Below are positions 41,645-50,050 of a DNA stretch of 64,000 nt, piece by piece; positions within the stretch are counted from its first letter, which is position 1, and every line of letters begins with the position of its first letter. Source of the DNA: Pseudomonas alloputida (lineage in GTDB: Bacteria > Pseudomonadota > Gammaproteobacteria > Pseudomonadales > Pseudomonadaceae). Where the stretch lies: assembly GCF_021283545.2 (NCBI RefSeq), contig NZ_CP128540.1, positions 3,941,501-4,005,500 on the forward strand, given 5' to 3'. The position numbers and the translations under genes were made by a program. The notes under the pieces are model-generated. The model was not told the origin of the DNA. It saw nothing but the letters and a program-made list of their open reading frames with translations, and did no database searches.

Positions 41645-42613
41645 TTACTTGGTGGCGTCACCGATGGTCAGCACGCCTGCCGAGGCCTTGATGCTGTTCG
41701 CCACCAGGTCCCAGTTGGAGCCCGTGGCCAGCTCGGCGCTGGTTGGCGACTTGCCGCCGTTGGCGGTGTCCCAGGTGTAACCCTTGAGGCCCATGCCGAA
41801 GGTGTAGTCGGCCTGCATGGTGGTCTCGATGCGCTCCTTGCCGTTGGAGGTCTCGATGTTGGTGATCAGGTCGGAACCATCCATCACCATTGCAGCGCCG
41901 TCAGCCAGGCTCAGCACCTTCTGCTTGTTCGGGGTTCCGGCCTCATACAGCGCCGCGGCGTCAGTGATGATCACGGCCTTGCCCAGGATGTCGACCACCT
42001 GCACACCGCTGAAGGTGAACAGCTTCTCGGCGTTGACCAGGTTCTGGCCGATCAGCTTGTGGTACATGGCGCCGGTCATTACCTGCGCAATGAGACGCTG
42101 CGAAGCATCACCGAACAGCGCATGAGCGTTGTTGATAGCGACGTAGTTCACGCCAGCAGTGGCGGAAACATCGTTGGTGGCGGATGGCTGGTTGCCGATA
42201 GCGGCGACCAGGGCAGCGATGGCGGTGTTCAGCTGGTCCGCCATGATGGCCTCGGACAGGTTGCGGCTGATCACCTCAAGCGCTTCTTCCGGGTTCTTCT
42301 GCACCCAGGACAGCTGCGACGGCTCCCACAGGATCGGTCCGAAGCCGCCTGCGATCTTCACCGAGTCGTACTGCTTCTGAGTCAGCGGGGTTGCAGCCTG
42401 CGCGCCGTTGGCGGCATAGCGGTCAACACGGCGCTGAGCGCTATGCAGGCCAGCCCAGAACGACTCTTGCAGGAAGTCGCCGTCGATGCCTTGAGTGGTC
42501 AGGCGGATGGAGCCAGCGGAGGCAGCGTTGAACTTCTCAACGTCCTGCGCCAGGGTTTCGATGGTGGTTTTCTTGAGGTATTCGTTGAATACCTTCATGT
42601 TGGACAGAGACAT
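41645..42613 (-). CDS. major capsid protein
   Basis: 322 residues with MSLSNMKVFNEYLKKTTIETLAQDV, EEALEVISRNLSEAIMADQLNTAIAALVAA and ISNAH-type (INNAHALFGDAS) strands, characteristic of a group of siphophage capsid proteins next to DUF6651 scaffolds. Gene order (scaffold before, adaptors after) supports it. It forms the HK97-fold shell. Confidence 0.85.
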   Translation of the reverse strand: MSLSNMKVFNEYLKKTTIETLAQDVEKFNAASAGSIRLTTQGIDGDFLQESFWAGLHSAQRRVDRYAANGAQAATPLTQKQYDSVKIAGGFGPILWEPSQLSWVQKNPEEALEVISRNLSEAIMADQLNTAIAALVAAIGNQPSATNDVSATAGVNYVAINNAHALFGDASQRLIAQVMTGAMYHKLIGQNLVNAEKLFTFSGVQVVDILGKAVIITDAAALYEAGTPNKQKVLSLADGAAMVMDGSDLITNIETSNGKERIETTMQADYTFGMGLKGYTWDTANGGKSPTSAELATGSNWDLVANSIKASAGVLTIGDATK

Positions 42614-42626
42614 AGGCGCTCCTAGA

Positions 42627-43373
42627 TTAGGTGTTCGCGGTCATCGCTTTGATGGCCGCGACGCGATCTGCTTTGCTGCCGCCAAAGTTGCCCTTGGCGC
42701 CGGAATTGCCACCGCCACCGTTCTGAGCACCGCCGCCGTTGGCATCGGAGCTTTTCAGGATGTGGTCACGGTGGGGGTACTGAGAAACAAGGGTCTCAAG
42801 CGCTTCATCGAAGTCGGCCAGTTCGCCCGGGCGGGCGCGGCTGAAAATCTTCTGGCCCTGGGCGTCATAGGCGACGACCTTGCCGTCTTCGATCTTCAGG
42901 TTGCGGCCGAAGGTGGCTTGCACCATGTCCGCCGGCACCGCCAGCTTGTCGGCGATGAACTTGGAGCGGGCAAAGTTGCCGCCGATCATCTCGGCGTACA
43001 GCTGCTGCTCGAAGGTCGCTGCCTTGCCATTGGCTTCGTCCAGCTGGGTTTGGAAGGCCTTGCTGATTTCGCCCTTCACCTTCTCGATCTCACCCGCATC
43101 CACGAGCTTCTTGGCGTCGAGATTGGCGACGGTTTCCAGCGCCTTGCGTGCCGCACCAGCGTCCTCGATACCTTCGAACGCCTTGGCGATCTTCTCGGCA
43201 TTCTCGGCGCGCTCGCGGTGGCTCTTGGCCTCGGCGTTCAGGCGGGTGATGGTGTTGCGCGTGCCTACCGCATCGAAAGCGACTTCTTTGCCGTCGTCCT
43301 CGATGTAGACCGGCTTACCATCCTGGATCTCAGCGTACTGCTTGCCATCCACTTCAACTGTCTTGATCTTCAT
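42627..43373 (-). CDS. capsid scaffolding protein (DUF6651 type)
   Basis: 248 residues: a small beta N-terminus (MKIKTVEVDGKQYAEIQDGK), a long coiled coil (about 45-150) and a Gly/Asn-rich C-terminal linker before a short basic tail (GGSKADRVAAIKAM). This is the layout of phage scaffolds. Directly upstream of the capsid gene. Confidence 0.8.
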   Translation of the reverse strand: MKIKTVEVDGKQYAEIQDGKPVYIEDDGKEVAFDAVGTRNTITRLNAEAKSHRERAENAEKIAKAFEGIEDAGAARKALETVANLDAKKLVDAGEIEKVKGEISKAFQTQLDEANGKAATFEQQLYAEMIGGNFARSKFIADKLAVPADMVQATFGRNLKIEDGKVVAYDAQGQKIFSRARPGELADFDEALETLVSQYPHRDHILKSSDANGGGAQNGGGGNSGAKGNFGGSKADRVAAIKAMTANT

Positions 43374-43434
43374 TGCTTCTCCTTGCAGGCCATCCAGCCC
43401 GGTGCGCCCCGCTCATCCGAACAGACAGGCAGAA

Positions 43435-43470
43435 AAAAGCCCCGGCGATTGCCGAGGCTGATGATTTGGT
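43435..43470 (-). terminator. hairpin and T-run upstream of the scaffold gene
   Basis: Minus strand: GCCTCGGCAATCGCCGGGGC then TTTTTTC, between the MuF-type gene and the scaffold gene. Confidence 0.65.
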
Positions 43471-43472
43471 GG

Positions 43473-44588
43473 TTACAGGCCGGCGCGACTGAAGGCGGCG
43501 GCGTCACGCTCTTTGAGCTGCTCAAGGGTCAGGTACTTGCCCTTGTCGTTGTAGAACGAGTCGATGCTTAGCCCGCCGTCACGGAACAGCTTCCCGCGCA
43601 CCGGCCCGAGCACTTCATCCTGGCGCTCCGCGCTCTGCGATTTGAGCCAGGCGCCGTAGGTGGTGGACTGAGGCACTTGGCCGTCCATGCTGGCCCGGGT
43701 GCTTTCAGGAAGGCCCTTGGCCAGGCGCAACTCTTCGTAGGACCTGATAATCGGCAATGATGTGCTACGGCAGCACCAATGCAGGCGCCCAGGGCCTGCG
43801 CCCCACGGCACCTTGTGGCCTACAGGGTCATGGTTGGCGTCGTTCGTGTAGACAAGGCGGTCTCGCAGCCGGCATGGCGCCGAGGTGCGATTGTCCAGCG
43901 TACTGAGCCAGCGCACCTCGCCGACAATGTCGACGTTTTCTTTGTAGAAGGCGTCGCGTGCGCCCTGGGCCGTGTGGCTGATCGCCGTGCGGACCATCGA
44001 GTCAATGTCGCGCCGGCTACGCTCCAGCAAGCCATCCTTGTAGCCCTCGGCCTTGACGCCCATCACTCGGCGCACGATCTGGTCAGTGGTTTGGCCTTCG
44101 ACCATGCCCATGCGGATGCCGTCGCGAATGCGGGCAGCGCGGTTGGCCTCCAGGTCGCTGGTCCACTCCTTGAGCAATCGCCCCTGGAAAGGCCTGGCCA
44201 GCACAATCTCGCGCACTTGACTGGCGCTCACTGAGGCCAGATCGACCTGCACGATGACCTGCTCGGGGATGACCTGGCGGAACAGCGCCTCCTGATAGCC
44301 GACTTCGTACTGGCCGATATCCAGCGCCGATTGCGTCAGCGCCTCCCCAATGGTGGCGTAGACCTCTTTGTTCAGCGCCAGCACCGAGGACAGCACCGTG
44401 TTTAGGTGCCTGGCGGTGTACGACTCAGCCCCCAGGCGCTCGATGGCGGCGATCAGCTGCGCCCGCAGGTCGGAGTCGACACTGTTCAGCAGCTTGATGA
44501 TCTTGAGCGCCTCGGCGTTGCTCAGGTGCTGCAGGTCGACCGCATGGCTGATCGCGGCCGCCTGCATTTGCTCGTTGACCGTTGGCAT
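43473..44588 (-). CDS. head morphogenesis protein (MuF/SPP1 gp7 type)
   Basis: 371 residues. SRRDIDSMVRTAISHTAQGARDAFYKENVD and WLSTLDNRTSAPCRLRDRL ... HWCCRSTSLPI form the MuF C-terminal core with conserved Cys/His. A minor head protein ejected or needed for packaging. It lies 1 base after the portal gene. Confidence 0.88.
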   Translation of the reverse strand: MPTVNEQMQAAAISHAVDLQHLSNAEALKIIKLLNSVDSDLRAQLIAAIERLGAESYTARHLNTVLSSVLALNKEVYATIGEALTQSALDIGQYEVGYQEALFRQVIPEQVIVQVDLASVSASQVREIVLARPFQGRLLKEWTSDLEANRAARIRDGIRMGMVEGQTTDQIVRRVMGVKAEGYKDGLLERSRRDIDSMVRTAISHTAQGARDAFYKENVDIVGEVRWLSTLDNRTSAPCRLRDRLVYTNDANHDPVGHKVPWGAGPGRLHWCCRSTSLPIIRSYEELRLAKGLPESTRASMDGQVPQSTTYGAWLKSQSAERQDEVLGPVRGKLFRDGGLSIDSFYNDKGKYLTLEQLKERDAAAFSRAGL

Positions 44589-44589
44589 A

Positions 44590-45963
44590 TCAGATGGCTC
44601 CTAATGCCGGCCCCTGCTCTTCCAGGCGGGCGCGCTCCTTCTCCCAGTTGAGATCGTCGCTGATGACGCCCCGGCGCTGCATTTCCGAGTAGAGCGTCTC
44701 GTCGCTGATCTTTCCGGCGTTGGCCATGCTGATGAGGCTCGGCAGCGATACCTCTGGCGCGAAGTCCGAGTCGAAGTTGCCGCGCATCTCGACGTGCCCG
44801 CCATCCTGCTGGCCTTGGTAGTCGGCGATGATCTGCAGCAGCTGCGCCAGGCAGTCAGCGAACTGGCCAGCCAGGCGAGCCAGCGGGGACAGCTCCTGCG
44901 CCGCCTCTTCGTTGGCCTGAGCCGCCGTCTTTGTCTGCTGCTTGTCTTTCTGCAGCAGCTTGGCCCCGGCCATGCGCATGTCTTCGACCAGGTCGTTGAG
45001 CGAGTCGCGGCCGGCGGTGATCGCCGCCCCGGTGTGCTCGACGTACTTGGCATTGCCATCCTTCGGCATCCGGGTCGCGCTGGCCGAACTGATCGTCAGC
45101 TGGAACTCTTGGTCGTCGGTGAACACGAACAGCAGCGGCACACGGGCGACGTGCAGCAGGTTGTCTTGGTCGCTCTGGCTCTGCCAGTGCTTGACGTTCA
45201 GGTGCGCCAGCTCCAGCAGTGGCGGTTTTGCCGTCAGCGGGCCGGTGCGGCCGGTGTAGAACGTCACCAGGGGGATGTAGGTCAGGCTGGTGGCGCCCTG
45301 ACCACTCTGCACCCACTCGCCGCCACCATCGGGCTTGCGGTAGGTGCGCCAGTGGCCTGGCTCCAGCACGCGCACCTGATCCACGCACTTGACGCCAAAC
45401 TCACCATCCTGCTCTTCCACCGCTTCCAGGTAGCGAAACTGGACCAGGCGAGATCCTTCGTAGCGCCATCCCAGCACCTGGCCGGGCTTGATGATCACCG
45501 CATACGGGCGAACCCCTGCAGCCTCTTCTTCGGCTTTGGTCTTGTACAGCTTGTTGCCTTCGGGATCGCGGGTGGGTTGGTGCTCGATCAGTGCGTGGCA
45601 CAGGCCTTTCGCCAATGCCTCGCGGAACCACTCGACCGACCACGAGTTCAGGTCGTTTCCGCCCAGGTCGATGTCAGTGCAAAGGGCCTTGATCTGCCCC
45701 GGCACGTCCTCGCCCAGCTGTAACGGCTCGGCAAATACGCGGGAAGTGTTGTTGCCCACCGTCTCGGCGTAGGCCGGGAGCAAGGTGGACAGCTTCAGGC
45801 GCTCGGCGTAGGTGTCGTCCTTCTCTGCCGGGTACTGAGGCAGCAAGGCCGTTTTGGCCGCTCGCATAGCCTGAGTGCCACCCATCAGCGGGTCGACAAT
45901 AGCCCAGTGCTCGCGCATGCGGTCGACTGCCGGTAGCGTGATGGCAGGGTTGTCGTTGCTCAT
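44590..45963 (-). CDS. portal protein (DUF4055)
   Basis: 457 residues. MREHWAIVDPLMGGTQAMRAAKTALLPQYPAEKD, KPPLLELAHLNVKHWQSQSDQDNLLHVARVPLLFV and QANEEAAQELSPLARLAGQFADCLAQLL are typical of DUF4055 portals. Forms the dodecameric DNA channel at one capsid vertex. It lies between the large terminase and MuF genes. Confidence 0.9.
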   Translation of the reverse strand: MSNDNPAITLPAVDRMREHWAIVDPLMGGTQAMRAAKTALLPQYPAEKDDTYAERLKLSTLLPAYAETVGNNTSRVFAEPLQLGEDVPGQIKALCTDIDLGGNDLNSWSVEWFREALAKGLCHALIEHQPTRDPEGNKLYKTKAEEEAAGVRPYAVIIKPGQVLGWRYEGSRLVQFRYLEAVEEQDGEFGVKCVDQVRVLEPGHWRTYRKPDGGGEWVQSGQGATSLTYIPLVTFYTGRTGPLTAKPPLLELAHLNVKHWQSQSDQDNLLHVARVPLLFVFTDDQEFQLTISSASATRMPKDGNAKYVEHTGAAITAGRDSLNDLVEDMRMAGAKLLQKDKQQTKTAAQANEEAAQELSPLARLAGQFADCLAQLLQIIADYQGQQDGGHVEMRGNFDSDFAPEVSLPSLISMANAGKISDETLYSEMQRRGVISDDLNWEKERARLEEQGPALGAI

Positions 45964-45968
45964 ACAGG

Positions 45969-47456
45969 TCAGATTCTCAGGTCTTGGGTTTGGGTTGGGG
46001 TCGGCTTGCGCTTGGTCATGGCCACCGCGAAGTAGCGGAAGGCGTCAGCGCCGTGCGACGTGTTGTCGTGCAGCGGGCGATCCTTCCAGCAGCCGCGCTT
46101 GTCGTCCCATTCCTTTCGGTAGTTCTCCAGGTGGGTGACGCCTTCGTCGCACTTGGCTTCATCGAACGCGCATAGCGGCAGGATCTCCCGCGCCGCCTCA
46201 ATGCCATCGTCTACGCCGATCTTGGGCACCACCTGGAACTTCAGGCTGTACTTCACCCCGTCGATCTCGTAGCCGTCTTTGGCGATGTCCTTGCGGGTCT
46301 TGGCATCGCTGCCGAACTCGCGGTTTTCGATGTCGTGCGGCCCCCAGTGCTCGCTGTACGTGTAACCGCGATCCTTCAGCACCTTCATGTAGTGCCGCAG
46401 GCCTTCGCCGCTGTTCTCGTAGTAGTCGATGACGTGGTACTCGGTGCCGACCTTGCGAACGAACCAGATGGCCGTCGAGTCGCCGATACCGATATCCCAG
46501 ATGGTCATCACAGGGAGGTGCGAATTGTCTGGAAGCTTGCCGATACGCCCAGCGGCGTACAGACGGGTGAACTGCTGCGCGTAGTAGGCGCCTTCGACCG
46601 ACTGCTGGAACGCCTCGACCGGAATCGACGGGTATTCCCGCTTCATGTCGTCGCCGAGGGTCTTTTCCTTGGCGGTGTACCAGGCGCGCTGGCCTGGGTT
46701 GGTGACGATGCCGTGCTTGGCGGCCAGATCGTCGAAGTAGCGGGTCAGGCGGCCAGGGATGACCACTTCTGTCGGGTCGAGCCAGTACAGCGGGTTCCGC
46801 CACCAGCTGAAGAAGAAGAACTTCCAGTCCAGCAGGCCAAGGGGCGCGCCGGATAGCTGCTGCTTCTCGGCAGACTGGCTGTATTCGAAGAAGTACCCGG
46901 CCCGACCCTCAGCTGTTGATTCGATGGTGACGAAGCAGTCAGCAGCCACGGCCTCGAACGCACCAGTGACGATCTCCCGCGCCTTGTGCGGGAACTTGGC
47001 GCAGATCTTCCCGAACTCGGAAACGTGCAGATACCGTAGAGTCCCGCCCCGAAAGGATGTGGACACGTAGAGCGATCCGCCTTTGCTGAACACAAGCTCG
47101 CCAGCAGCATCGTTGCGAGCAGGGTTAGCAGCGCGTATCTCCTTGGGAAGGTTGTCATACGCATACTTGACCTTCTCTCGGAATAGCCGCTTGGCGTCGT
47201 TCAGTGTGTGAGCGATCAGGGCGCACTTGGCAGCCTCAAACAGCGCGGCATCCAGCTGGACGATGCAGACCAGGGTAGTGAAGCCCAGCTGCCGGGCCTT
47301 GAGGATGATGTTGCGGGTGTGCATCCCCTGGAAGTAGTCGATCTGCTCCTGCGTCATGCGGAAGCGGACCTTCTTGCCCTGCTTGTCCGTGATGAAATAC
47401 AGATTGTTCAGCCGCCAGAACCTGTCCCGGAGCAGTTTCATGTGCTCGGGCTTCAT
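45969..47456 (-). CDS. terminase large subunit
   Basis: 495 residues. Packaging ATPase: Walker A-like KARQLGFTT (about 55), Walker B-type RYLHVSEFGKI (about 140) and the coupling motif TIESTAEG. RNase H-like nuclease: WDIGIGDSTA, GPHDIENREFG and SHGADAFRYFAVA supply the metal-binding Asp residues. Cuts and translocates phage DNA. Confidence 0.95.
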   Translation of the reverse strand: MKPEHMKLLRDRFWRLNNLYFITDKQGKKVRFRMTQEQIDYFQGMHTRNIILKARQLGFTTLVCIVQLDAALFEAAKCALIAHTLNDAKRLFREKVKYAYDNLPKEIRAANPARNDAAGELVFSKGGSLYVSTSFRGGTLRYLHVSEFGKICAKFPHKAREIVTGAFEAVAADCFVTIESTAEGRAGYFFEYSQSAEKQQLSGAPLGLLDWKFFFFSWWRNPLYWLDPTEVVIPGRLTRYFDDLAAKHGIVTNPGQRAWYTAKEKTLGDDMKREYPSIPVEAFQQSVEGAYYAQQFTRLYAAGRIGKLPDNSHLPVMTIWDIGIGDSTAIWFVRKVGTEYHVIDYYENSGEGLRHYMKVLKDRGYTYSEHWGPHDIENREFGSDAKTRKDIAKDGYEIDGVKYSLKFQVVPKIGVDDGIEAAREILPLCAFDEAKCDEGVTHLENYRKEWDDKRGCWKDRPLHDNTSHGADAFRYFAVAMTKRKPTPTQTQDLRI

Positions 47457-47458
47457 GG

Positions 47459-48076
47459 TCAGGCATCCTTCGATAGTTCATCCATAAGCTTGGAGAGGGT
47501 CTCCTCCTCGCTGCCACCTTGCTTGACGTCCAGGTCATAGGCCTGGCGCTCCAGCGCGACGAGCGTCTTCAGCGTTTCGGCTAGCTCCTTCATCGTCTTG
47601 GTGCGAGCAGGCAACGCGCTCATCTTCTTGGCCAGAGCCAGCACGTCAGCCATCGCCTCGCCGTCTTCGTGGTCGCCATCCTTGAGCTGGTCGATCAGCT
47701 CCTTGATGGTGCCCTGCTCGTCCGTCAGCGATTCCAGCTCATCCAGCAGCTTGTTTGTCAGCCGGCGGCTCCGGGAAATATCACCCCGGTGCGCCATCCT
47801 GATGTTGGCGATGACCTCAGCATTGAGCTCGATGATCTCCCTTTCGGTTTCCGCCTGTTTGCTGGAAACCTCTGTGGAAACCTCTCGCCTGGAAACCAGT
47901 GCATCGGCCTTGGCCTTGATCTTCGCCTTCAGGTCTCGGTCCCAGCCATCGCGCTTGGCGCGCTTGTTGATGGCGGTATGGGAAACCTCGTGGGCGGCTG
48001 CGATCTCTCGCACGGAAAGCACGCCGGCCCGGTAGGCTCGTTCGATCGCCTCCCAGTCGGGTTGCTTGGTACTCAT
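47459..48076 (-). CDS. terminase small subunit
   Basis: 205 residues. N-terminal HTH (WEAIERAYRAGVLSVREIAAAHEVSHTAINKRAKRDGW), then a helical oligomerisation region. It lies 2 bases upstream of the large subunit. Recognises the packaging start on phage DNA. Confidence 0.9.
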   Translation of the reverse strand: MSTKQPDWEAIERAYRAGVLSVREIAAAHEVSHTAINKRAKRDGWDRDLKAKIKAKADALVSRREVSTEVSSKQAETEREIIELNAEVIANIRMAHRGDISRSRRLTNKLLDELESLTDEQGTIKELIDQLKDGDHEDGEAMADVLALAKKMSALPARTKTMKELAETLKTLVALERQAYDLDVKQGGSEEETLSKLMDELSKDA

Positions 48077-48085
48077 GTCGAATCC

Positions 48086-48520
48086 TTATTGATCTCGGTC
48101 GATACGAAGCGTGCGGACCTTGCCACCAGTGCTTGTATCGCGCCTTGCCGCCATCTCGACGGCCTTCTCGGCAGATGCACCCATGTCCATCGCAGCGAAT
48201 GCGTATGGCGTTCCGCTGCCAATGGCGTACGGCCGGTCTGCCTTGAGTGGCGACTTCCACAGGCCGGTATCGTCGTCTACGGCAACCATCATCAGATTGC
48301 CGTCGTGAAGGACGATTGCAGAAGCGTCGACCTTCCCCGATGGGGATGTGCCGAAATAGGCCCCCACCAGAGCGTCATAGTCACAGACGGCGCCTGTCAG
48401 GAAGAACTTCACGCCATCGCGCTCAATGCACTTGTCGCAATCATCGTCGGTGATGAGGTCGCCTCGGGTGACTCGGGAGTCGTAGGCGATTACGCCGTCC
48501 TTGTAGGCGATGGTCGTCAT
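48086..48520 (-). CDS. proteasome/HslV-like Ntn hydrolase
   Basis: 144 residues. MTTIAYKDGVIAYDSR has Thr as residue 2, the nucleophile freed by Met removal in HslV and proteasome beta subunits, followed by the Asp of the active site. KFFLTGAVCDYDAL and AIGSGTPYAFAAMDMGASAEKAVEMAARRDTST match the HslV core and its C-terminal helix. No HslU-like ATPase is nearby. Perhaps a phage protease for head maturation, or an inactive homologue. Confidence 0.75.
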   Translation of the reverse strand: MTTIAYKDGVIAYDSRVTRGDLITDDDCDKCIERDGVKFFLTGAVCDYDALVGAYFGTSPSGKVDASAIVLHDGNLMMVAVDDDTGLWKSPLKADRPYAIGSGTPYAFAAMDMGASAEKAVEMAARRDTSTGGKVRTLRIDRDQ

Positions 48521-48774
48521 GCTACCTGCTCGTATGTGGCGGCGAAGATGTCGGGCTTGCATGGATAGAACTCACCCATCACACCCTTGATGACCCAATC
48601 ACCCGGCGAGGCAACAAGCTGCCCCTCTAAGGTGTGGATGACCGGGCTGTCGGTGTGGTGTAGCTCAGTGTTGGTGACTAGGCGACTCTCACCCATGAAC
48701 CTCCAAACCTCAAAGGCGTTCTCGCCCGTGAACTGGACGGCCTCGACCACTACCGGCTTTTTGCGAAATTTCAT
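48517..48774 (-). CDS. hypothetical phage protein, 85 aa
   Basis: MKFRKKPVVVEAVQFTGENAFEVWRFMG ... LVASPGDWVIKGVMGEFYPCKPDIFAATYE. A widespread small phage protein type with a conserved PGDWVIKGVxGEFYPCKPDIF core; function unknown. A ggaggc site precedes the ATG. Coupled by ATGA to the Ntn hydrolase gene. Confidence 0.75.
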   Translation of the reverse strand: MKFRKKPVVVEAVQFTGENAFEVWRFMGESRLVTNTELHHTDSPVIHTLEGQLVASPGDWVIKGVMGEFYPCKPDIFAATYEQVA

Positions 48775-48788
48775 GGATGCCTCCAGTC

Positions 48789-49019
48789 TCAGCTGAATGG
48801 GTCGGCAGGCTTGGCGATCGAGCGCACAAACCACATGAAGCCCTGCTGCAGGTTGGTCTTGGCCAGGGCCAGGGTGCGCTGGTCAACGCCTTCGATCTGA
48901 CCGATCTGCTTGAACAGCTCGCCGGCGTCGGCCTCCAGGGCCTTGATCGAGTTCATGCCGTCGATCTCGCTTTGGGTGAGGTCGCGGTAGCCGGTGATCT
49001 TCTTGTGCTGGTTGTCCAT
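48789..49019 (-). CDS. acb2: Acb2/Tad1-type anti-CBASS hairpin protein
   Basis: 76 residues: MDNQHKKITGYRDLTQSEIDGMNSIKALE ... LALAKTNLQQGFMWFVRSIAKPADPF. This is the Acb2/Tad1 hairpin-domain pattern (NQHxKIxGYRxLTxxEIxxMN ... LQQGFMxxxRxxAxP). Residues equivalent to Tyr11 and Lys26, which contact cyclic nucleotides in the Pseudomonas phage protein, are at the same positions here. Acb2 binds cyclic di- and trinucleotides made by host CBASS and so prevents abortive defence. It lies between the holin and the 85-residue gene. Confidence 0.85.
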   Translation of the reverse strand: MDNQHKKITGYRDLTQSEIDGMNSIKALEADAGELFKQIGQIEGVDQRTLALAKTNLQQGFMWFVRSIAKPADPFS

Positions 49020-49076
49020 GGTGGATCCTATGGTGGTCGCGCCACGAAACGGCGCATCTAGATTTTGTGGCGCTGG

Positions 49077-49409
49077 CTATTCAGCCTTGCGGCTGGGCAA
49101 CTTGAAATCGGTAACGCGGTCGGCAATGTTGCGCACCTTCTCGACACCGAGGAAGCCGACCCATCCACCTACGAACGTGGACATGCTCTGCGGCAGGCCG
49201 AAGAACTCCAGGCCGCTGATGATCGTCAGGGTCAGGCCGCCGCAGATCGCACCCTCGACCAGCATCTGGCGACGGGTTCCACCTCCGTAGGTGATTCGCA
49301 GAACAGCCATGGCGCAGGAAAGGCCTGCCGCGTACAGGAGGGGCGAATGCTGGCTCAACCACGCAAGAGCAATCGCCCAGGTGTCTGGTTTGTCTGGCAT
49401 GTTGGACAT
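49077..49409 (-). CDS. phage holin (lambda S-like)
   Basis: 110 residues with hydrophobic segments AIALAWLSQHSPLLYAAGLSCAMAVL, LVEGAICGGLTLTIISGLEFFGL and MSTFVGGWVGFLGVEKV, then a charged tail. The GGGTRRQMLVEGAICG stretch is typical of the lambda-type holin family. It permeabilises the inner membrane to free the endolysin, which is encoded 25 kb away beyond the tail genes. Confidence 0.85.
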   Translation of the reverse strand: MSNMPDKPDTWAIALAWLSQHSPLLYAAGLSCAMAVLRITYGGGTRRQMLVEGAICGGLTLTIISGLEFFGLPQSMSTFVGGWVGFLGVEKVRNIADRVTDFKLPSRKAE

Positions 49410-49424
49410 ACTCGATATCCCCTG

Positions 49425-49476
49425 AGGGGCGGCAAGAAGAAAATGCCCGGCAAGACCCTATTGAGGGACCGGGCAA
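49425..49476 (-). terminator. hairpin and T-rich tail before the holin gene
   Basis: Minus strand: GCCCGG and CCGGGC (49476-49447) enclose TCCCTCAATAGGG, followed by ATTTTCTTCTT and then the holin ribosome site ggggatatcgagt. Confidence 0.6.
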
Positions 49477-49548
49477 GCGGCGAGGAGAAGAAAAAGATGG
49501 CTCCGTGCTATCGTCGCAATCCCTACAGCCGCGACACAGGATGGAACC

Positions 49549-49851
49549 ATGGCAAACTTCATATTGACGTTCAGGATTAAAGCGGACGAGACATATCAAG
49601 ACCGATACGACTCGTTGCTGGAGCAGCTTTATGCGATAGCCCCGAGCCCCAAGGTCTGGGAGGAAACATCTTCCTTCGTGGCATTCGAGTACTCAGGAAG
49701 CCTGGACGATGTCCATACCAGGCTGAATCTGTACAGCAAATTCAGCTCTACCAAGGACACCATGGTGATTATCGACCTGACCAACAGGAGGAAAATCGCC
49801 GCAGGCGTCGTTAAGTACGAGGCAACCCTAGACCGCTGCCTGGGCTTCTGA
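49549..49851 (+). CDS. small Cas2/SinR-like ferredoxin-fold protein
   Basis: 100 residues: MANFILTFRIKADETYQDRYDSLLEQLYAIAPSPKVWEE, then SFVAFEYSG and TMVIIDLTN. The beta-alpha-beta-beta-alpha-beta order with a short C-terminal part resembles Cas2, VapD and the SinR family of small nucleic-acid-binding proteins. A clean aggatggaacc site. It is read against the late genes and overlaps the next gene's end by 24 bases, so it is probably lysogen-expressed cargo. The assignment rests on pattern only. Confidence 0.55.
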   Translation: MANFILTFRIKADETYQDRYDSLLEQLYAIAPSPKVWEETSSFVAFEYSGSLDDVHTRLNLYSKFSSTKDTMVIIDLTNRRKIAAGVVKYEATLDRCLGF

Positions 49852-50040
49852 ACCAAACAAGAGCGCCTCGATCTCGGCCAGTTTGCGTTCGTTCTCGCGG
49901 AGGCTGGCCTCTTGATAGGAAACGAAGCCATTTGCCTGGGTCAGCTTTTCCTGAGCATCGCGCTGAATGGCCTTCGCCTCTTGCAGCTTATGCTCGCAGC
50001 TGAGGATATCCTCGACAAGGCAGCGGTACTTGCTCTTCAT
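49828..50040 (-). CDS. small coiled-coil phage protein, 70 aa
   Basis: MKSKYRCLVEDILSCEHKLQEAKAIQRDAQEKL ... ASLRENERKLAEIEALLFG: almost all helical coiled coil. A strong ggagatcagc site precedes the ATG at 50040. First gene after the tandem terminators of the late leader. Confidence 0.65.
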   Translation of the reverse strand: MKSKYRCLVEDILSCEHKLQEAKAIQRDAQEKLTQANGFVSYQEASLRENERKLAEIEALLFGSEAQAAV

Positions 50041-50050
50041 GCTGATCTCC

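Noticed and set aside
41048..43571. Long plus-strand frames opposite the capsid, scaffold and adaptor genes
   Set aside because: Antisense shadows of GC-rich coding sequence; the minus-strand genes have clear families.
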